This document shows, piece after piece, positions 34,832 through 43,591 of a DNA stretch of 64,000 bases. Origin of the DNA: an uncultured Bacilli bacterium (GTDB taxonomy: Bacteria > Bacillota_I > Bacilli_A > RF39 > UBA660); NCBI GenBank assembly GCA_934120265.1, contig CAKOTU010000003.1:1-64000 (forward strand), given 5' to 3'. The translations under genes were made by a program, and so were the position numbers. The notes beneath the pieces are model-generated. The model was given only the letters and a program-made list of their open reading frames with translations. It made no database searches and was not told the DNA's origin. The stretch's first letter is position 1. Each line of letters begins with the position of its first letter.

Positions 34832-35258
34832 TAGAAAAGCATATCATGATTACTTTGTTTTAGAAGAGTATGAAGCAGGGATTGTTTTAACTGGAACAGA
34901 AATAAAATCAATAAGAGAAAATGGTGCTAATATAAAAGACAGTTATGCCATTATAAAAAATGGTGAGGCGTTTCTTTTAAATATGCACATTAGCAAATAT
35001 GAACAAGGAAATATATTCAACCATGATGAAACAAGAACAAGAAAACTTCTATTAAATAAAAGAGAAATATTTAAAATGAGGGATGCAGTAACTTTAAGTG
35101 GTAATACTTTAATACCTTTAAAAGCTTATTTTAATAAGGGAAAACTTAAAATATTAATTGGTATTTGTAAGGGTAAAAAAAATTATGATAAGAGAGAAAG
35201 TATTAAAGAAAGAGACATAAAAAGAGAAATTCAAAAAGATTTTAAGAATAATATTTAA
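34818..35258 (+). CDS. smpB: SsrA-binding protein SmpB
   Basis: 146 residues, normal length. Binds tmRNA and brings it to stalled ribosomes. Hallmarks: NRKAYHDYFVLEEYEAGIVLTGTEIKSIR, LNMHISKYEQGN, and a basic C-terminal tail (KGKKNYDKRESIKERD). AGGAGAT lies in the end of rnr, and the overlap of 14 bases implies coupling. The start is set by the conserved N terminus. Confidence 0.97.
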   Translation: MEINNRKAYHDYFVLEEYEAGIVLTGTEIKSIRENGANIKDSYAIIKNGEAFLLNMHISKYEQGNIFNHDETRTRKLLLNKREIFKMRDAVTLSGNTLIPLKAYFNKGKLKILIGICKGKKNYDKRESIKERDIKREIQKDFKNNI

Positions 35259-35263
35259 AATCG

Positions 35264-35292
35264 TTGAAAAATATATGGAATAATGCTATAAT
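35264..35292 (+). promoter_or_regulatory. Promoter for the 35.3-39 kb envelope operon
   Basis: TTGAAA, 17-bp spacer, extended TGCTATAAT, then AAGGAGGT and the start at 35319. Confidence 0.7.
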
Positions 35293-35318
35293 TTATGTAA
35301 ATAAGGAGGTTATTTGTT

Positions 35319-36800
35319 ATGCCAGATGAGAGTTATTACAAAGAAAGAGGCGAAGAAAAAAGCTGGCCTAAAATTATTTTAATAGTTTTAGGAGCATTAG
35401 TGTTAGCACTAATCATATTTTTACTAATAAAAGGCTGCAGTGGAAGCAAAGTTAGTGGAGATATGGAAAATGATTTATTAAATGCAGGAAAGGAATATTA
35501 CCAAACAGATGAGTCTTTATTACCACAAGCTAGTGGAGAATGTAAAACTGTTACATTAGGTACATTAATTGAAGAAGAATTACTAAGTTCTGATAAATAC
35601 AGTAATTGTAATAAAGATAAAACATATGTTAAAGTTTGTAAGTTAGAAAGTGGAAGTTATCACTATCTACCAGTATTACAATGTGGTTCAACTTTAGCAG
35701 ATGATAATTTTACAAAATGGTCTGAAGGAACTGAAAGTGATTTAGTAAAAGATAAATCAGACGTTAGATTTACTTTTAAAGGTGAAGCTTTAGAAGTATC
35801 TAAAGAAAATTTAGCAACAGAAGAAGAAGGATGGGCTGATGAAATAAAAGGTTTAAATTATAAAACAATTTCATCAACAACATACTATCGTTATAGAGAT
35901 TTAGTTTATAAGTGGAAAACAACTACTAGAAAATATTATAGTGAAAATACTTTCTATATAAGTGCTCCGTCAAGTGAATATACTGAATCTGAATCAGTAG
36001 GAGCAGGATGGAAGTGGTATAAAGCAGGTACTGCAACTGTTAATTCTCAAAGTAGAATTATGGCTCAACCATTCCAATACATATGTTACAATACTGCAAC
36101 AGGTGATGTTGCTAAAGTAAATGTATGGGATAGTAATGGGCAACCACAAACTTGTGCATCAAAGGGTGCAAATTGGATTAATCCAGATGGCGGAAGAACA
36201 TATACATGTGGGGATCCAAAAAGTGGAAGTGCTGAAGCTTTAAAACAAGGCGGCCCAGATACCATTTGTGCTGCTTCATGTGCAACAGGTACTTTAAGTA
36301 GTGATAAAAAAACTTGTACTTATACAACTAAGACATATTATCCAAGTAATGCAAGTAGTGCATCAGGAGAAAAAACTTATTATCAAAGTGCTCCTGCAAG
36401 TGGTTTAGTTAAAGATGAAAGTACTGTAGCGCAAGTTTCAAAATGGTTTAAGACAATTACAAATGTAACTGATAAGTATTATGCTACAGCTCCTTCAACA
36501 GGTGCTACAAAAGCAAGTGATGGTGTTTGGGGAAATTGGAGTAATTATCAAACAGCTCAACCAAAAGCTTATTCAGGTACTAGACAAATTGAAAGTAGAA
36601 TTAAGGTAAAATATCAAAAAATAACTGAGGTTAATGGTGCTAGCATATGGAAAGCTATTACTGATGGTTATGTTTCAGAAAGTGAATTAATTAGTGCTTT
36701 CCAAGCTGCTAATTATCAAGTTAACACTTTAAAAGAAATAGAAGATGCAAGTGATTTAAGATATCAAGTTAAATTAGAATATAGAAATAGAAAGAAATAA
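35319..36800 (+). CDS. Membrane-anchored surface protein with pilin-like start and aromatic repeats, unassigned
   Basis: 493 residues. Cytoplasmic charged N terminus, one helix (about 18-42), then a region with ENDLLNAGKEYYQTDESLLPQASG resembling the gene at 52616 (NANESLLPKEESG), including a Cys-containing beta part. The C-terminal two thirds hold at least three diverged units of the type K-x-Y-Y ... APS ... W-x-x-W or W-x-K-W-Y/F, plus four Cys near 290-335. AAGGAGGT precedes it. It heads a small operon with the coiled-coil gene. Probably a stalk or adhesin; not a recognised family. Confidence 0.6.
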   Translation: MPDESYYKERGEEKSWPKIILIVLGALVLALIIFLLIKGCSGSKVSGDMENDLLNAGKEYYQTDESLLPQASGECKTVTLGTLIEEELLSSDKYSNCNKDKTYVKVCKLESGSYHYLPVLQCGSTLADDNFTKWSEGTESDLVKDKSDVRFTFKGEALEVSKENLATEEEGWADEIKGLNYKTISSTTYYRYRDLVYKWKTTTRKYYSENTFYISAPSSEYTESESVGAGWKWYKAGTATVNSQSRIMAQPFQYICYNTATGDVAKVNVWDSNGQPQTCASKGANWINPDGGRTYTCGDPKSGSAEALKQGGPDTICAASCATGTLSSDKKTCTYTTKTYYPSNASSASGEKTYYQSAPASGLVKDESTVAQVSKWFKTITNVTDKYYATAPSTGATKASDGVWGNWSNYQTAQPKAYSGTRQIESRIKVKYQKITEVNGASIWKAITDGYVSESELISAFQAANYQVNTLKEIEDASDLRYQVKLEYRNRKK

Positions 36801-36815
36801 AAAGGAGGTAATAGA

Positions 36816-38717
36816 ATGACAAATGAACAAATATTAGAAGAATTAAGAAAATTAAGAGCTCATAATTCAACTCCTACTTCTGGAGATTTAAACGATGTTA
36901 ATACAGAAGTTGCTGAAATCGATGAATCAATCGCTGATTACAGTGAACGTATTGCTGAATTAGAAGCTAAAATTGCAGATGTAAACAATTATCAATATAA
37001 TAATGAAAATGAGGAAAGAGAATTTACTGTAGAATTATTACAGGAATCTTTTACTAGTCAACTAGAGACTATGGCACGTGAAGATGTAGAATATAAGAGC
37101 TTACAAGAATTAGCAACAAAAATATTTATTGATTATACTAAAGAAGTTGAAGTATTAAATTCTGAAATAGCAGCTATTGAAAGAAGATTTAGAAAGAATG
37201 AAGTAGCTGTAAGAAAAAATATTGGTATAAGACTTACTGATCAAGAAATTGCTGATTTACAAGCTGAGTTAACTGCGAAAAAAGATCGCGTTGCTTTATG
37301 CGAAAGAATGGAAAACGAATATGTTAAGGAATTACAAAATTATGGTGATTTAATTACAGCAAATAATCGTAAAAGAGAAGTTATAATTGGTAAGCAAGAA
37401 CGCTTAAACAAAATTGAAGAAGATAGAAAAAATCATCCAATGACTATTGATAACTATAAATTAAGATTGGATAAAGATGAATTGTTCAGATTAAAAGCAG
37501 GATTAGAGGCTTTGAAATCAAGAAAAGAATATATCACTTACAATCCAAATGAAGAGATTGATAAGTTAATTGCTGCTATCTCTGCAGATAAAACTGTTGA
37601 AGCAACAGAAGAAAAAGTAGAAGAGCAAGTACCTGAAATGACTGAACCACAACAAACTGAATTACAACAAGAAGAAGATAAATCTAATGTATTAGCAGGT
37701 TTATATGATGAGAAAATTGAAGAAGATGCACCTGTTGCTGAAGAGGAAGAAAAGAAAGAAAATGATACAACAGTAATTGCACCAGTTGTACCTCCATTCG
37801 AAGATGTAAGTAGCAATTCTGAGGGTGAAGGCGAAATTCCAGCTGAAGAAGAGAAAACAGAAGATGATGAAATAGAAGGTTTACTTGTAGATCCATCAGA
37901 TCTAGATGAAGAGAGAGAAGCTGAAATTGAAGAAGCAAAAGAAGAATTAAAAGAGAAGAAGAAAGATAAAAAATTCGTTGCTTTATGGAAAAAATTCTCT
38001 AAAAAAGCAAAAATTATTACTGCTGCTGCCTTAGCTGCTGGTATTCTAATTATTGCACATAGTTGTAGTACAAAGGCTCCTTCAAAACCTGTAGTAGATA
38101 ATTCAAAAGATAGTTCATATACACAAACTGTAGATGATACTAAAGAAGATAAAACAAATGATGTTATAGAAACACCAAATACAGTAAATGATACTGTAGT
38201 AACACCATCAAATGAACAAAAACCTTCAGAACCTGAAATAGAGGCTCCAACAACTGAGGATAAAGGAACAACTACACCAAGCACTCCTTCAACTCCAGAT
38301 ACTCCTTCAATTCCTGATACTCCGATAACTCCAGATGTTCCAGATACACCTGTTACTCCAGATCCTGATCCAGAACCAGAGCCAACAAAAGAAGTAGAAA
38401 CTGTTAAACTAGATCAAGGTGAAGCAGTAGCAAGTTTTGATGACATTATAAATGGAAATATCAATGATGATACAGTTATTTCTCACGGAGATGAAGTTGG
38501 TAAAAAAACTGACGGTGCTGAATTAAAAGATTATGACGAAAATGGTCAAGCTGAAGTAGAATTAGAGAAAAAAGACGAAGAAACTAAATCTTCATCTACA
38601 ACAAGAACTCCAGAAGAAATCAAAAAAGCCTTAGAAGAATTTATGGGTGGAGAATTAACATTCGATAACGATGATAATCAATGGCTTGATGAAATACAAA
38701 GTGGAAAGACACGTTAG
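36816..38717 (+). CDS. Coiled-coil protein with central membrane helix and Pro/Thr-rich exposed tail, unassigned
   Basis: 633 residues. No signal peptide. Residues 1-250 are mostly coiled coil; 250-385 are acidic and low complexity; a Lys cluster (KEKKKDKKFVALWKKFSKKAK) precedes one hydrophobic helix (about 398-414), then a Cys (HSCSTK) and a tail with many TPDTP/PDTP repeats, ending in an acidic domain. By the positive-inside rule the coiled coil is cytoplasmic and the tail is outside, so it spans the envelope. AAGGAGGT precedes the start, 15 bases after its neighbour. Role unknown; could link a cytoplasmic complex to the wall. Confidence 0.6.
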   Translation: MTNEQILEELRKLRAHNSTPTSGDLNDVNTEVAEIDESIADYSERIAELEAKIADVNNYQYNNENEEREFTVELLQESFTSQLETMAREDVEYKSLQELATKIFIDYTKEVEVLNSEIAAIERRFRKNEVAVRKNIGIRLTDQEIADLQAELTAKKDRVALCERMENEYVKELQNYGDLITANNRKREVIIGKQERLNKIEEDRKNHPMTIDNYKLRLDKDELFRLKAGLEALKSRKEYITYNPNEEIDKLIAAISADKTVEATEEKVEEQVPEMTEPQQTELQQEEDKSNVLAGLYDEKIEEDAPVAEEEEKKENDTTVIAPVVPPFEDVSSNSEGEGEIPAEEEKTEDDEIEGLLVDPSDLDEEREAEIEEAKEELKEKKKDKKFVALWKKFSKKAKIITAAALAAGILIIAHSCSTKAPSKPVVDNSKDSSYTQTVDDTKEDKTNDVIETPNTVNDTVVTPSNEQKPSEPEIEAPTTEDKGTTTPSTPSTPDTPSIPDTPITPDVPDTPVTPDPDPEPEPTKEVETVKLDQGEAVASFDDIINGNINDDTVISHGDEVGKKTDGAELKDYDENGQAEVELEKKDEETKSSSTTRTPEEIKKALEEFMGGELTFDNDDNQWLDEIQSGKTR

Positions 38718-38726
38718 GAGGTAAAT

Positions 38727-38978
38727 ATGGAAAATAGGACTAATAAAATTATTAAATTTAGTGAAAATGAAAAGTATTTTGTTTTAAAACAAGCTGTGTA
38801 TAAAGGAAATAGTTACTTTATGACAGTTAAAACTACACCTGACGGAGAAGACTTTACAAATGAGTTTTATGTAATGCAAGAAACAAAAAGAGATGGTAAA
38901 TCATATTTTAGTAGAGTTAATGACACTAAGTTATTAGATTTATTATTAAAATACTTAGATGCGCCAGAAGAAGCTTAG
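38727..38978 (+). CDS. Small soluble protein, unassigned (possibly DUF1292-like)
   Basis: 83 residues, with AGGAGG upstream, 9 bases after the coiled-coil gene. FSENEKYFVLKQAVYKGNSYFMTV and FYVMQETKRDGKSYFSRVND suggest a small beta-rich domain somewhat like DUF1292/YrzB proteins; not certain. No membrane segment. Terminator overlaps the stop codon. Confidence 0.6.
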   Translation: MENRTNKIIKFSENEKYFVLKQAVYKGNSYFMTVKTTPDGEDFTNEFYVMQETKRDGKSYFSRVNDTKLLDLLLKYLDAPEEA

Positions 38979-38990
38979 GCTTCTTTTTTT
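38968..38990 (+). terminator. Terminator after small soluble gene
   Basis: AAGAAGC / GCTTCTT stem around TTAG followed by T tract. Confidence 0.8.
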
Positions 38991-39035
38991 TGACATTATA
39001 ACAAATTTATATTAAAATTACATTGGGTGTTATTT

Positions 39036-39563
39036 ATGAGTAAAATTAAAAAAATTGTACTGGATGATGAATTTATAAAAATGGAGTTTGATGATAATGA
39101 GTTATCTATTCCTAGAAATCAAGATTATGTAAAAAAATATATGAGTAATGCATTATCAGAAAGTCATAGTTACTTAAAGAATTCAAGATTTTATAAATTT
39201 GGTGCTAAAGTAAGCTTTTATGCTATGATATGGAATGTGAGCTTGTTTTTGGGTTGTTATTTGACTAATTTTCTACCAATAGAACTTATAGCAATAATTT
39301 ATGGTGGCCTAAGTGGTTTATCTTTAGTTACATACAGCCTTTTCAAGTTGGCTGATACTGTGTCACTAGAAAAAGCTTATAATAATGAATACTGGCTAAA
39401 AATAAGAGATACTGCAGTTAATAATGTTAATAAAGTCAAAGAACAAAAAAAGCAAAAAGTTGTTACTAAAACCATTGATAGTAATAAAGTTGTAAAAACA
39501 AATACATTTCACAACAATTTGACTGAAGAGGAAGAAATTACAAAAAGTGGTAGAAAATTATAA
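39036..39563 (+). CDS. Two-helix membrane protein, unassigned
   Basis: 175 residues. ATG 39036 follows GGGTGT at 39025. A soluble N-terminal part of about 60 residues, two membrane helices (about 62-82 and 85-108, separated by a short loop), and a charged Lys-rich cytoplasmic tail ending EEEEITKSGRKL. No family recognised. It is the last gene before ssrA; the ssrA promoter begins 6 bases after its stop. Confidence 0.55.
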   Translation: MSKIKKIVLDDEFIKMEFDDNELSIPRNQDYVKKYMSNALSESHSYLKNSRFYKFGAKVSFYAMIWNVSLFLGCYLTNFLPIELIAIIYGGLSGLSLVTYSLFKLADTVSLEKAYNNEYWLKIRDTAVNNVNKVKEQKKQKVVTKTIDSNKVVKTNTFHNNLTEEEEITKSGRKL

Positions 39564-39569
39564 AATATG

Positions 39570-39578
39570 TGTTATAAT
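39570..39578 (+). promoter_or_regulatory. ssrA: Extended -10 promoter of ssrA
   Basis: TGTTATAAT, 10 bases before the mature 5' end of tmRNA, so transcription probably begins at or just before base 39585. Confidence 0.75.
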
Positions 39579-39588
39579 ACATATATCT

Positions 39589-39929
39589 GGGGCTGTTTTG
39601 GCTTCGACAGGTGTTATGGATTATAAACTGCAAGTCGGAGGCACACGTTAAGTGCAACAAAAAAATAACTGGAAACAGAAACGAATTAGCTTTCGCTTAA
39701 TAGATTTAGAAGGCGCTTCTTATTTATCCATTCCTACGGGATAATAAGAGGCTCGATTTAGTAGGATATATTATTATGATGCTTATAAGTAATAATGAAT
39801 TATATAAGCTTACTAATAAATTTGTTGTTAGTTACTTTATTTATTAGGACATTTTTTAACTAAATAAACTTGTAGACGTTTATATGAATTGATGCTTGGA
39901 CAGGGGTTCAATTCCCCTCAGCTCCACCA
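39589..39929 (+). ncRNA. ssrA: Transfer-messenger RNA (tmRNA)
   Basis: 341 bases. The 5' GGGGCTG and 3' CAGCTCC pair with the G3-U wobble that marks Ala-tRNA-like ends; GGCTTCGACAGG near the start and GGGGTTCAATTCCCC T arm with CCA end are diagnostic. The tag frame ends at double stop TAATAG (39698-39703) and reads ...GNRNELAFA. The resume codon is most likely GGA at 39671; upstream in-frame codons are also open, so the tag could be longer. The final ELAFA differs from the common LAA end and is hydrophobic, as needed for proteolysis. smpB and rnr lie upstream. Confidence 0.96.
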
Positions 39930-39962
39930 AATTGATATAAAACTCGATTTTTCGAGATAAAT

Positions 39963-39999
39963 AAAAACTACTTTCAATTTAATTTGAAAGTAGTTTTAT
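39963..39999. terminator. Bidirectional terminator after ssrA
   Basis: AAAACTACTTTCAA / TTGAAAGTAGTTTT stem with a 5-base loop; it lies between ssrA and the convergent minus-strand gene and overlaps the latter's stop. Confidence 0.85.
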
Positions 40000-40826
40000 T
40001 TTGTTCGTTGTAATACTTTTTGTATTTGTTCTGTTTCATAATCAACTTCAAAATTATTTCTTAATTGTTGAAGTAATTGTTTTTTTTGTGAAGAAAGTTT
40101 TGAACTATCTTTTCTTACAAATTGTAATCCACATATGTATTGGATTAAATCTGAATCGTATAATGTATCATTCAAAGTTTCTAAAAATTCAACTTTTAAC
40201 ATCCCTAATTTAGAACTTAAAAGGGCATATATTTCTTCATCACTGCAGTTCTGTAAAAACTCATGACAAGTTCCTATATCTCCATCTAGTTGATACATAG
40301 CTTCATTATGACAAAGTAACTCTATTGGCTCATCTCTTAATATTTCTCGCTTAGATTGCTTGAATGCTTTATTTCTTTCTTCTAATATTTGTTTAATTGA
40401 TAATAAGATTTCTTTTTGTGATTCGTTTGTTAAGCCTTTCAACCTCTTATTTAGATTTCTTATTTCTTTATTACAAACTTTAGTAAAAAAAGTATCACCA
40501 AAATCTACATCGTTGCATAAGTGTTTTTCACTAAATAGTAAACAGTTTGAATCATAATCTTTTTGCCAGTTATACATAAAGTAAGTTTCCATAAGTTGTT
40601 GCATATTTACGTTTGGAGAAATTAAATAATTATTAATATTCAATCCTCTCTTTTTTATTACCTTATCATCGAAATGTAACAAGTCATCAAATTCCCAACC
40701 GACATTTTTTATTCTTTCTCTTAACTCAAATTCAGCAAATTTTCTCAACATGTCACTCTTTTTATCGTTTAAGATGATCAAAATTAAATTTGATATGCTG
40801 ATTTTCTTTAAGTCTTTAATTTCCAC
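39996..40826 (-). CDS. Unassigned cytoplasmic protein beside ssrA, GTG start
   Basis: 276 residues. GTG at 40826 is chosen because GGGAGGT lies 6-7 bases before it and TGATATAAT just upstream; a longer ATG frame starts at 40892 but covers this promoter. Mostly helical, with eight or so Cys and a helical C terminus rich in Gln and Lys. No membrane segment and no named family. Convergent with ssrA and divergent from engB. The 3' flank of ssrA is a common insertion site, so it may be acquired, but no integrase or repeat was found. Confidence 0.55.
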   Translation of the reverse strand: MEIKDLKKISISNLILIILNDKKSDMLRKFAEFELRERIKNVGWEFDDLLHFDDKVIKKRGLNINNYLISPNVNMQQLMETYFMYNWQKDYDSNCLLFSEKHLCNDVDFGDTFFTKVCNKEIRNLNKRLKGLTNESQKEILLSIKQILEERNKAFKQSKREILRDEPIELLCHNEAMYQLDGDIGTCHEFLQNCSDEEIYALLSSKLGMLKVEFLETLNDTLYDSDLIQYICGLQFVRKDSSKLSSQKKQLLQQLRNNFEVDYETEQIQKVLQRTK

Positions 40827-40973
40827 AATTAAACCTCCCGTTAGAATTATATCATAAAAACTTGTAAGTTTTTCATAAATTTTTAAATTCATTTTAATTA
40901 ATAGTTATTGCTGATTGTTTTGGTAATAAGTTGTAGTTATTCAAACTATTCTACATAGTTTATTCTTTGAATT

Positions 40974-41002
40974 TTGACAATATTAATTGATAATGTTATA
41001 AT
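40974..41002 (+). promoter_or_regulatory. Consensus promoter for engB
   Basis: TTGACA, 17-bp spacer and extended TGTTATAAT; a full consensus sigma-A promoter. Confidence 0.85.
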
Positions 41003-41034
41003 TAGTTAGTCACGAAAATAGTAAGGTGGTAAAC

Positions 41035-41616
41035 ATGAAAATAAAGAGTGTTAATTTAGCTATTAGTGCGGTGAGACGTAGTCAATATCCAACTGATGAA
41101 AAACCAGAGTTTTTACTTGTGGGCCGTTCTAATGTTGGTAAAAGTAGTTTCATTAATACAATTATTAGTAGAAAGAATTTTGCTCGCACATCTGCTAATC
41201 CGGGAAAGACACAGACTATTAATTTTTATTTAGTTAATGATTCATTCTATTTAGTTGATGCACCTGGATATGGGTATGCTAACTTAAATAAAGCAAAACA
41301 AAAAAAATTCGGTTTGATGATGGAAGATTATTTAACGAGTAGAAAAAATTTAAAACAAGTATTTATGTTAATAGATTTTCGTCATAAACCAAATAGTGAT
41401 GATTTAATGATGTATAACTATTTAAAACATTATAAAATTCCTGTTACTATAGTAGCAACCAAAACAGATAAGATTGGTATTACATTACAACAAAAGCAAA
41501 GAACAATGATATTAGATGAACTTGATTTAGTTGTTGGTGATGACTTTGTAATGTTTTCCAATGTTACTAAGTTAGGACGAGATGAAATTCATAATAAAAT
41601 AGAAAGAACTATTTAA
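41035..41616 (+). CDS. engB: Ribosome biogenesis GTPase EngB (YsxC)
   Basis: 193 residues. ATG 41035 follows AAGGTGG; the in-frame GTG at 41026 overlaps that site. Small GTPase for late 50S assembly. G1 is GRSNVGKSSF, then NPGKTQTINFY (G2), DAPGYG (G3) and TKTDK (G4). The N-terminal SAVRRSQYPTD and C-terminal helix are typical. Single gene after a consensus promoter. Confidence 0.96.
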   Translation: MKIKSVNLAISAVRRSQYPTDEKPEFLLVGRSNVGKSSFINTIISRKNFARTSANPGKTQTINFYLVNDSFYLVDAPGYGYANLNKAKQKKFGLMMEDYLTSRKNLKQVFMLIDFRHKPNSDDLMMYNYLKHYKIPVTIVATKTDKIGITLQQKQRTMILDELDLVVGDDFVMFSNVTKLGRDEIHNKIERTI

Positions 41617-41663
41617 TTTATCTCATTATCAGTATTATTTCATAAAATAACATAGGTGATTTT

Positions 41664-42173
41664 ATGAAAGTAGAAAAACTAGATGATGGTAAGTTAATAG
41701 TTTTTTTGAATAATATTTATTTAAAAAAGAATAGTTTTTCACTGAAAAACAATTTAGAGAAGTATTTTAAAAGTTTGTTTATAAAATTAAATGAATTTTA
41801 TGATATTGAAATAAAAGGTTTTTATAATATAAATATCTACCAAGATAATTTGTTTGGTATTATTTTAAAATTAGAAAAAGAAGATTTAGACTTTTATGAT
41901 TTTTATGATGATCATATAGATATGAAGATAAGAATAATGAAAAAAGAAAAATTTTTGTTTAAATTAGATAAGTTTTTCATGTTGAATAAAGAGATTTTAG
42001 ATTATTGTAAAATATACCAATATAATAATAATTTTTATGTTATTCCCAAAAGAACTGCAAGTGATATAAACATTGGTTTTATTTTAGAAAACAGTAAAAT
42101 CATATATGGTGAAGATGCTTATAAAATCATAAATAAGACTAAATTAATTAATAACAAAAAATTGTTTGTATAA
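41664..42173 (+). CDS. Unassigned small cytoplasmic protein
   Basis: 169 residues between engB and der. GGTGATTTTATG gives the start. Rich in Lys, Ile, Phe, Tyr and Asn, probably alpha/beta; no membrane helix, signal peptide or known motif. The N-terminal half (VEKLDDGKLIVFLNNIYLKK...LEKYFKSLFIKLNEFY) looks like a small ferredoxin-like fold, but this is only an impression. Confidence 0.5.
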   Translation: MKVEKLDDGKLIVFLNNIYLKKNSFSLKNNLEKYFKSLFIKLNEFYDIEIKGFYNINIYQDNLFGIILKLEKEDLDFYDFYDDHIDMKIRIMKKEKFLFKLDKFFMLNKEILDYCKIYQYNNNFYVIPKRTASDINIGFILENSKIIYGEDAYKIINKTKLINNKKLFV

Positions 42174-42184
42174 AGTTTATGATG

Positions 42185-42193
42185 TGTTATAAT
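42185..42193 (+). promoter_or_regulatory. Extended -10 promoter of der
   Basis: TGTTATAAT, 24 bases before the der start with AGAGGTGG between them. Confidence 0.6.
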
Positions 42194-42216
42194 AATGTAG
42201 AAAAAGAGGTGGTAGT

Positions 42217-43536
42217 ATGAAAAAACCAGTAGTAGCGCTTGTTGGTAGACCAAATGTAGGTAAATCAACTATTTTTAATAGATTAGTTGGTAAAAAAATA
42301 TCAATTATAGAAGATACTCCAGGTATAACAAGAGATAGAGTTTATGGTAATGTTAAATTTGAAGATTATTCCTTTCATTTAATTGATACAGGTGGTATTG
42401 ATATAAGTGACGCATCTTTTAATGAAGAAATAAAAGTTCAAGCTACTTTAGCAATTGATGAAGCAGATGTTATTCTTTTTGTTGTAGATGGTAAAGATGG
42501 AATAACAACTAATGATTTAGTGGTAAGAGATATGCTATTAAAATCTGGTAAAAATGTTATTGTTGTTATAAATAAAGTCGATAGTAGTTTATCACGTGAT
42601 AATATATATGACTTTTATGAGCTTGGTTTTTCAGAATATTTAACAGTTAGTGGAGAACAAAATATTGGTATATATGAACTTTTAACGACAATTGTAAAAG
42701 ACTTTCCAAAGATAGAAGAAGAATACAAAGAAGGAATAATAAAATTCTCCGTAATAGGAAGACCAAACGTAGGGAAAAGTAGTTTAGTTAACGCTATACT
42801 AAACGAAGAAAGAGCAATTGTATCTGATGTAGCAGGAACAACTAGGGATGCAGTTGATACACCATTTACTTACCATGGAGAAGAGTATGTAGTGATTGAT
42901 ACAGCTGGAATGAGAAAACGTGGTAAAGTATATGAAAATGTAGAAAAATATAGTTTGCTTAGATCTTTAAAGGCAATAGATAGATCTGATGTTTGTTTAC
43001 TTGTTATAAATGCTGAAGAGGGAATAATTGAACATGATAAACATATTGCTGGATATGCTATAGAAGCGGGTAAGCCTGTTGTTATAGTAGTAAACAAGTG
43101 GGATACAATTGATAATAAAGATGGTGCAATAAAAGAATTTACAACTAAAATTAGAAATAATTTCCAATTTATGCCATATGCACCAATTGTTTTCTTGTCT
43201 GCACTTACTAAAAAAAGGCTTCATACATTGATGCCTGAAGTATTAAAGTGTTATCAAAATACAAACAAAGAAATAGGAACAAGTTTACTTAATGATGTTA
43301 TAACTGATGCTTATGCATTAAATTTACCACCCACTTATAAAGGTAAACGATTAAAGATATATTTTAGTAAACAAGTTTCAACGAAACCACCAACATTTAA
43401 TATTCAAGTTAATAGTAAAGGTTTAATACATTTCTCATACGAACGTTATTTAGAAAACAAAATAAGAGAAGCTTTTGATTTTGAGGGCACTCCAATTATT
43501 TTACAATTTAAAAATAAAGGAGAAGAAGAAATCTAG
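42217..43536 (+). CDS. der: Ribosome biogenesis GTPase Der (EngA)
   Basis: 439 residues, normal for the family. Two GTPase domains in tandem: GRPNVGKST (about 10-18) with DTGGID, and GRPNVGKSS (about 184-192) with DTAGMR, each with an NKxD (NKVD, NKWD). The C-terminal KH-like domain (about 350-439) ends FEGTPIILQFKNKGEEE. Essential for 50S maturation. Own promoter and GAGGTGG. Confidence 0.97.
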   Translation: MKKPVVALVGRPNVGKSTIFNRLVGKKISIIEDTPGITRDRVYGNVKFEDYSFHLIDTGGIDISDASFNEEIKVQATLAIDEADVILFVVDGKDGITTNDLVVRDMLLKSGKNVIVVINKVDSSLSRDNIYDFYELGFSEYLTVSGEQNIGIYELLTTIVKDFPKIEEEYKEGIIKFSVIGRPNVGKSSLVNAILNEERAIVSDVAGTTRDAVDTPFTYHGEEYVVIDTAGMRKRGKVYENVEKYSLLRSLKAIDRSDVCLLVINAEEGIIEHDKHIAGYAIEAGKPVVIVVNKWDTIDNKDGAIKEFTTKIRNNFQFMPYAPIVFLSALTKKRLHTLMPEVLKCYQNTNKEIGTSLLNDVITDAYALNLPPTYKGKRLKIYFSKQVSTKPPTFNIQVNSKGLIHFSYERYLENKIREAFDFEGTPIILQFKNKGEEEI

Positions 43537-43547
43537 CTTCTTTTTTT
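43523..43547 (+). terminator. Terminator after der
   Basis: AAGAAG / CTTCTT stem with an 8-base loop and T tract; overlaps the der stop. Confidence 0.6.
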
Positions 43548-43591
43548 AACGAAAAAAAAGAAATACCATATAATAAGTTAGAGGTGTTTAT

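Noticed and set aside
37538..38284. 248-codon minus-strand ORF rich in Ser inside the coiled-coil gene
   Set aside because: It is the antisense of acidic and Pro/Thr-rich codons, has no ribosome site, and the plus-strand frame has strong signals.
39930..40000. Attachment-site repeat of the ssrA 3' end
   Set aside because: No second copy of the ssrA 3' end was found by eye near the orphan gene; only a terminator hairpin is present.
40827..40892. Upstream ATG start (40892) for the minus-strand gene beside ssrA
   Set aside because: This part contains a TGATATAAT promoter and GGGAGGT site placed correctly for GTG 40826.
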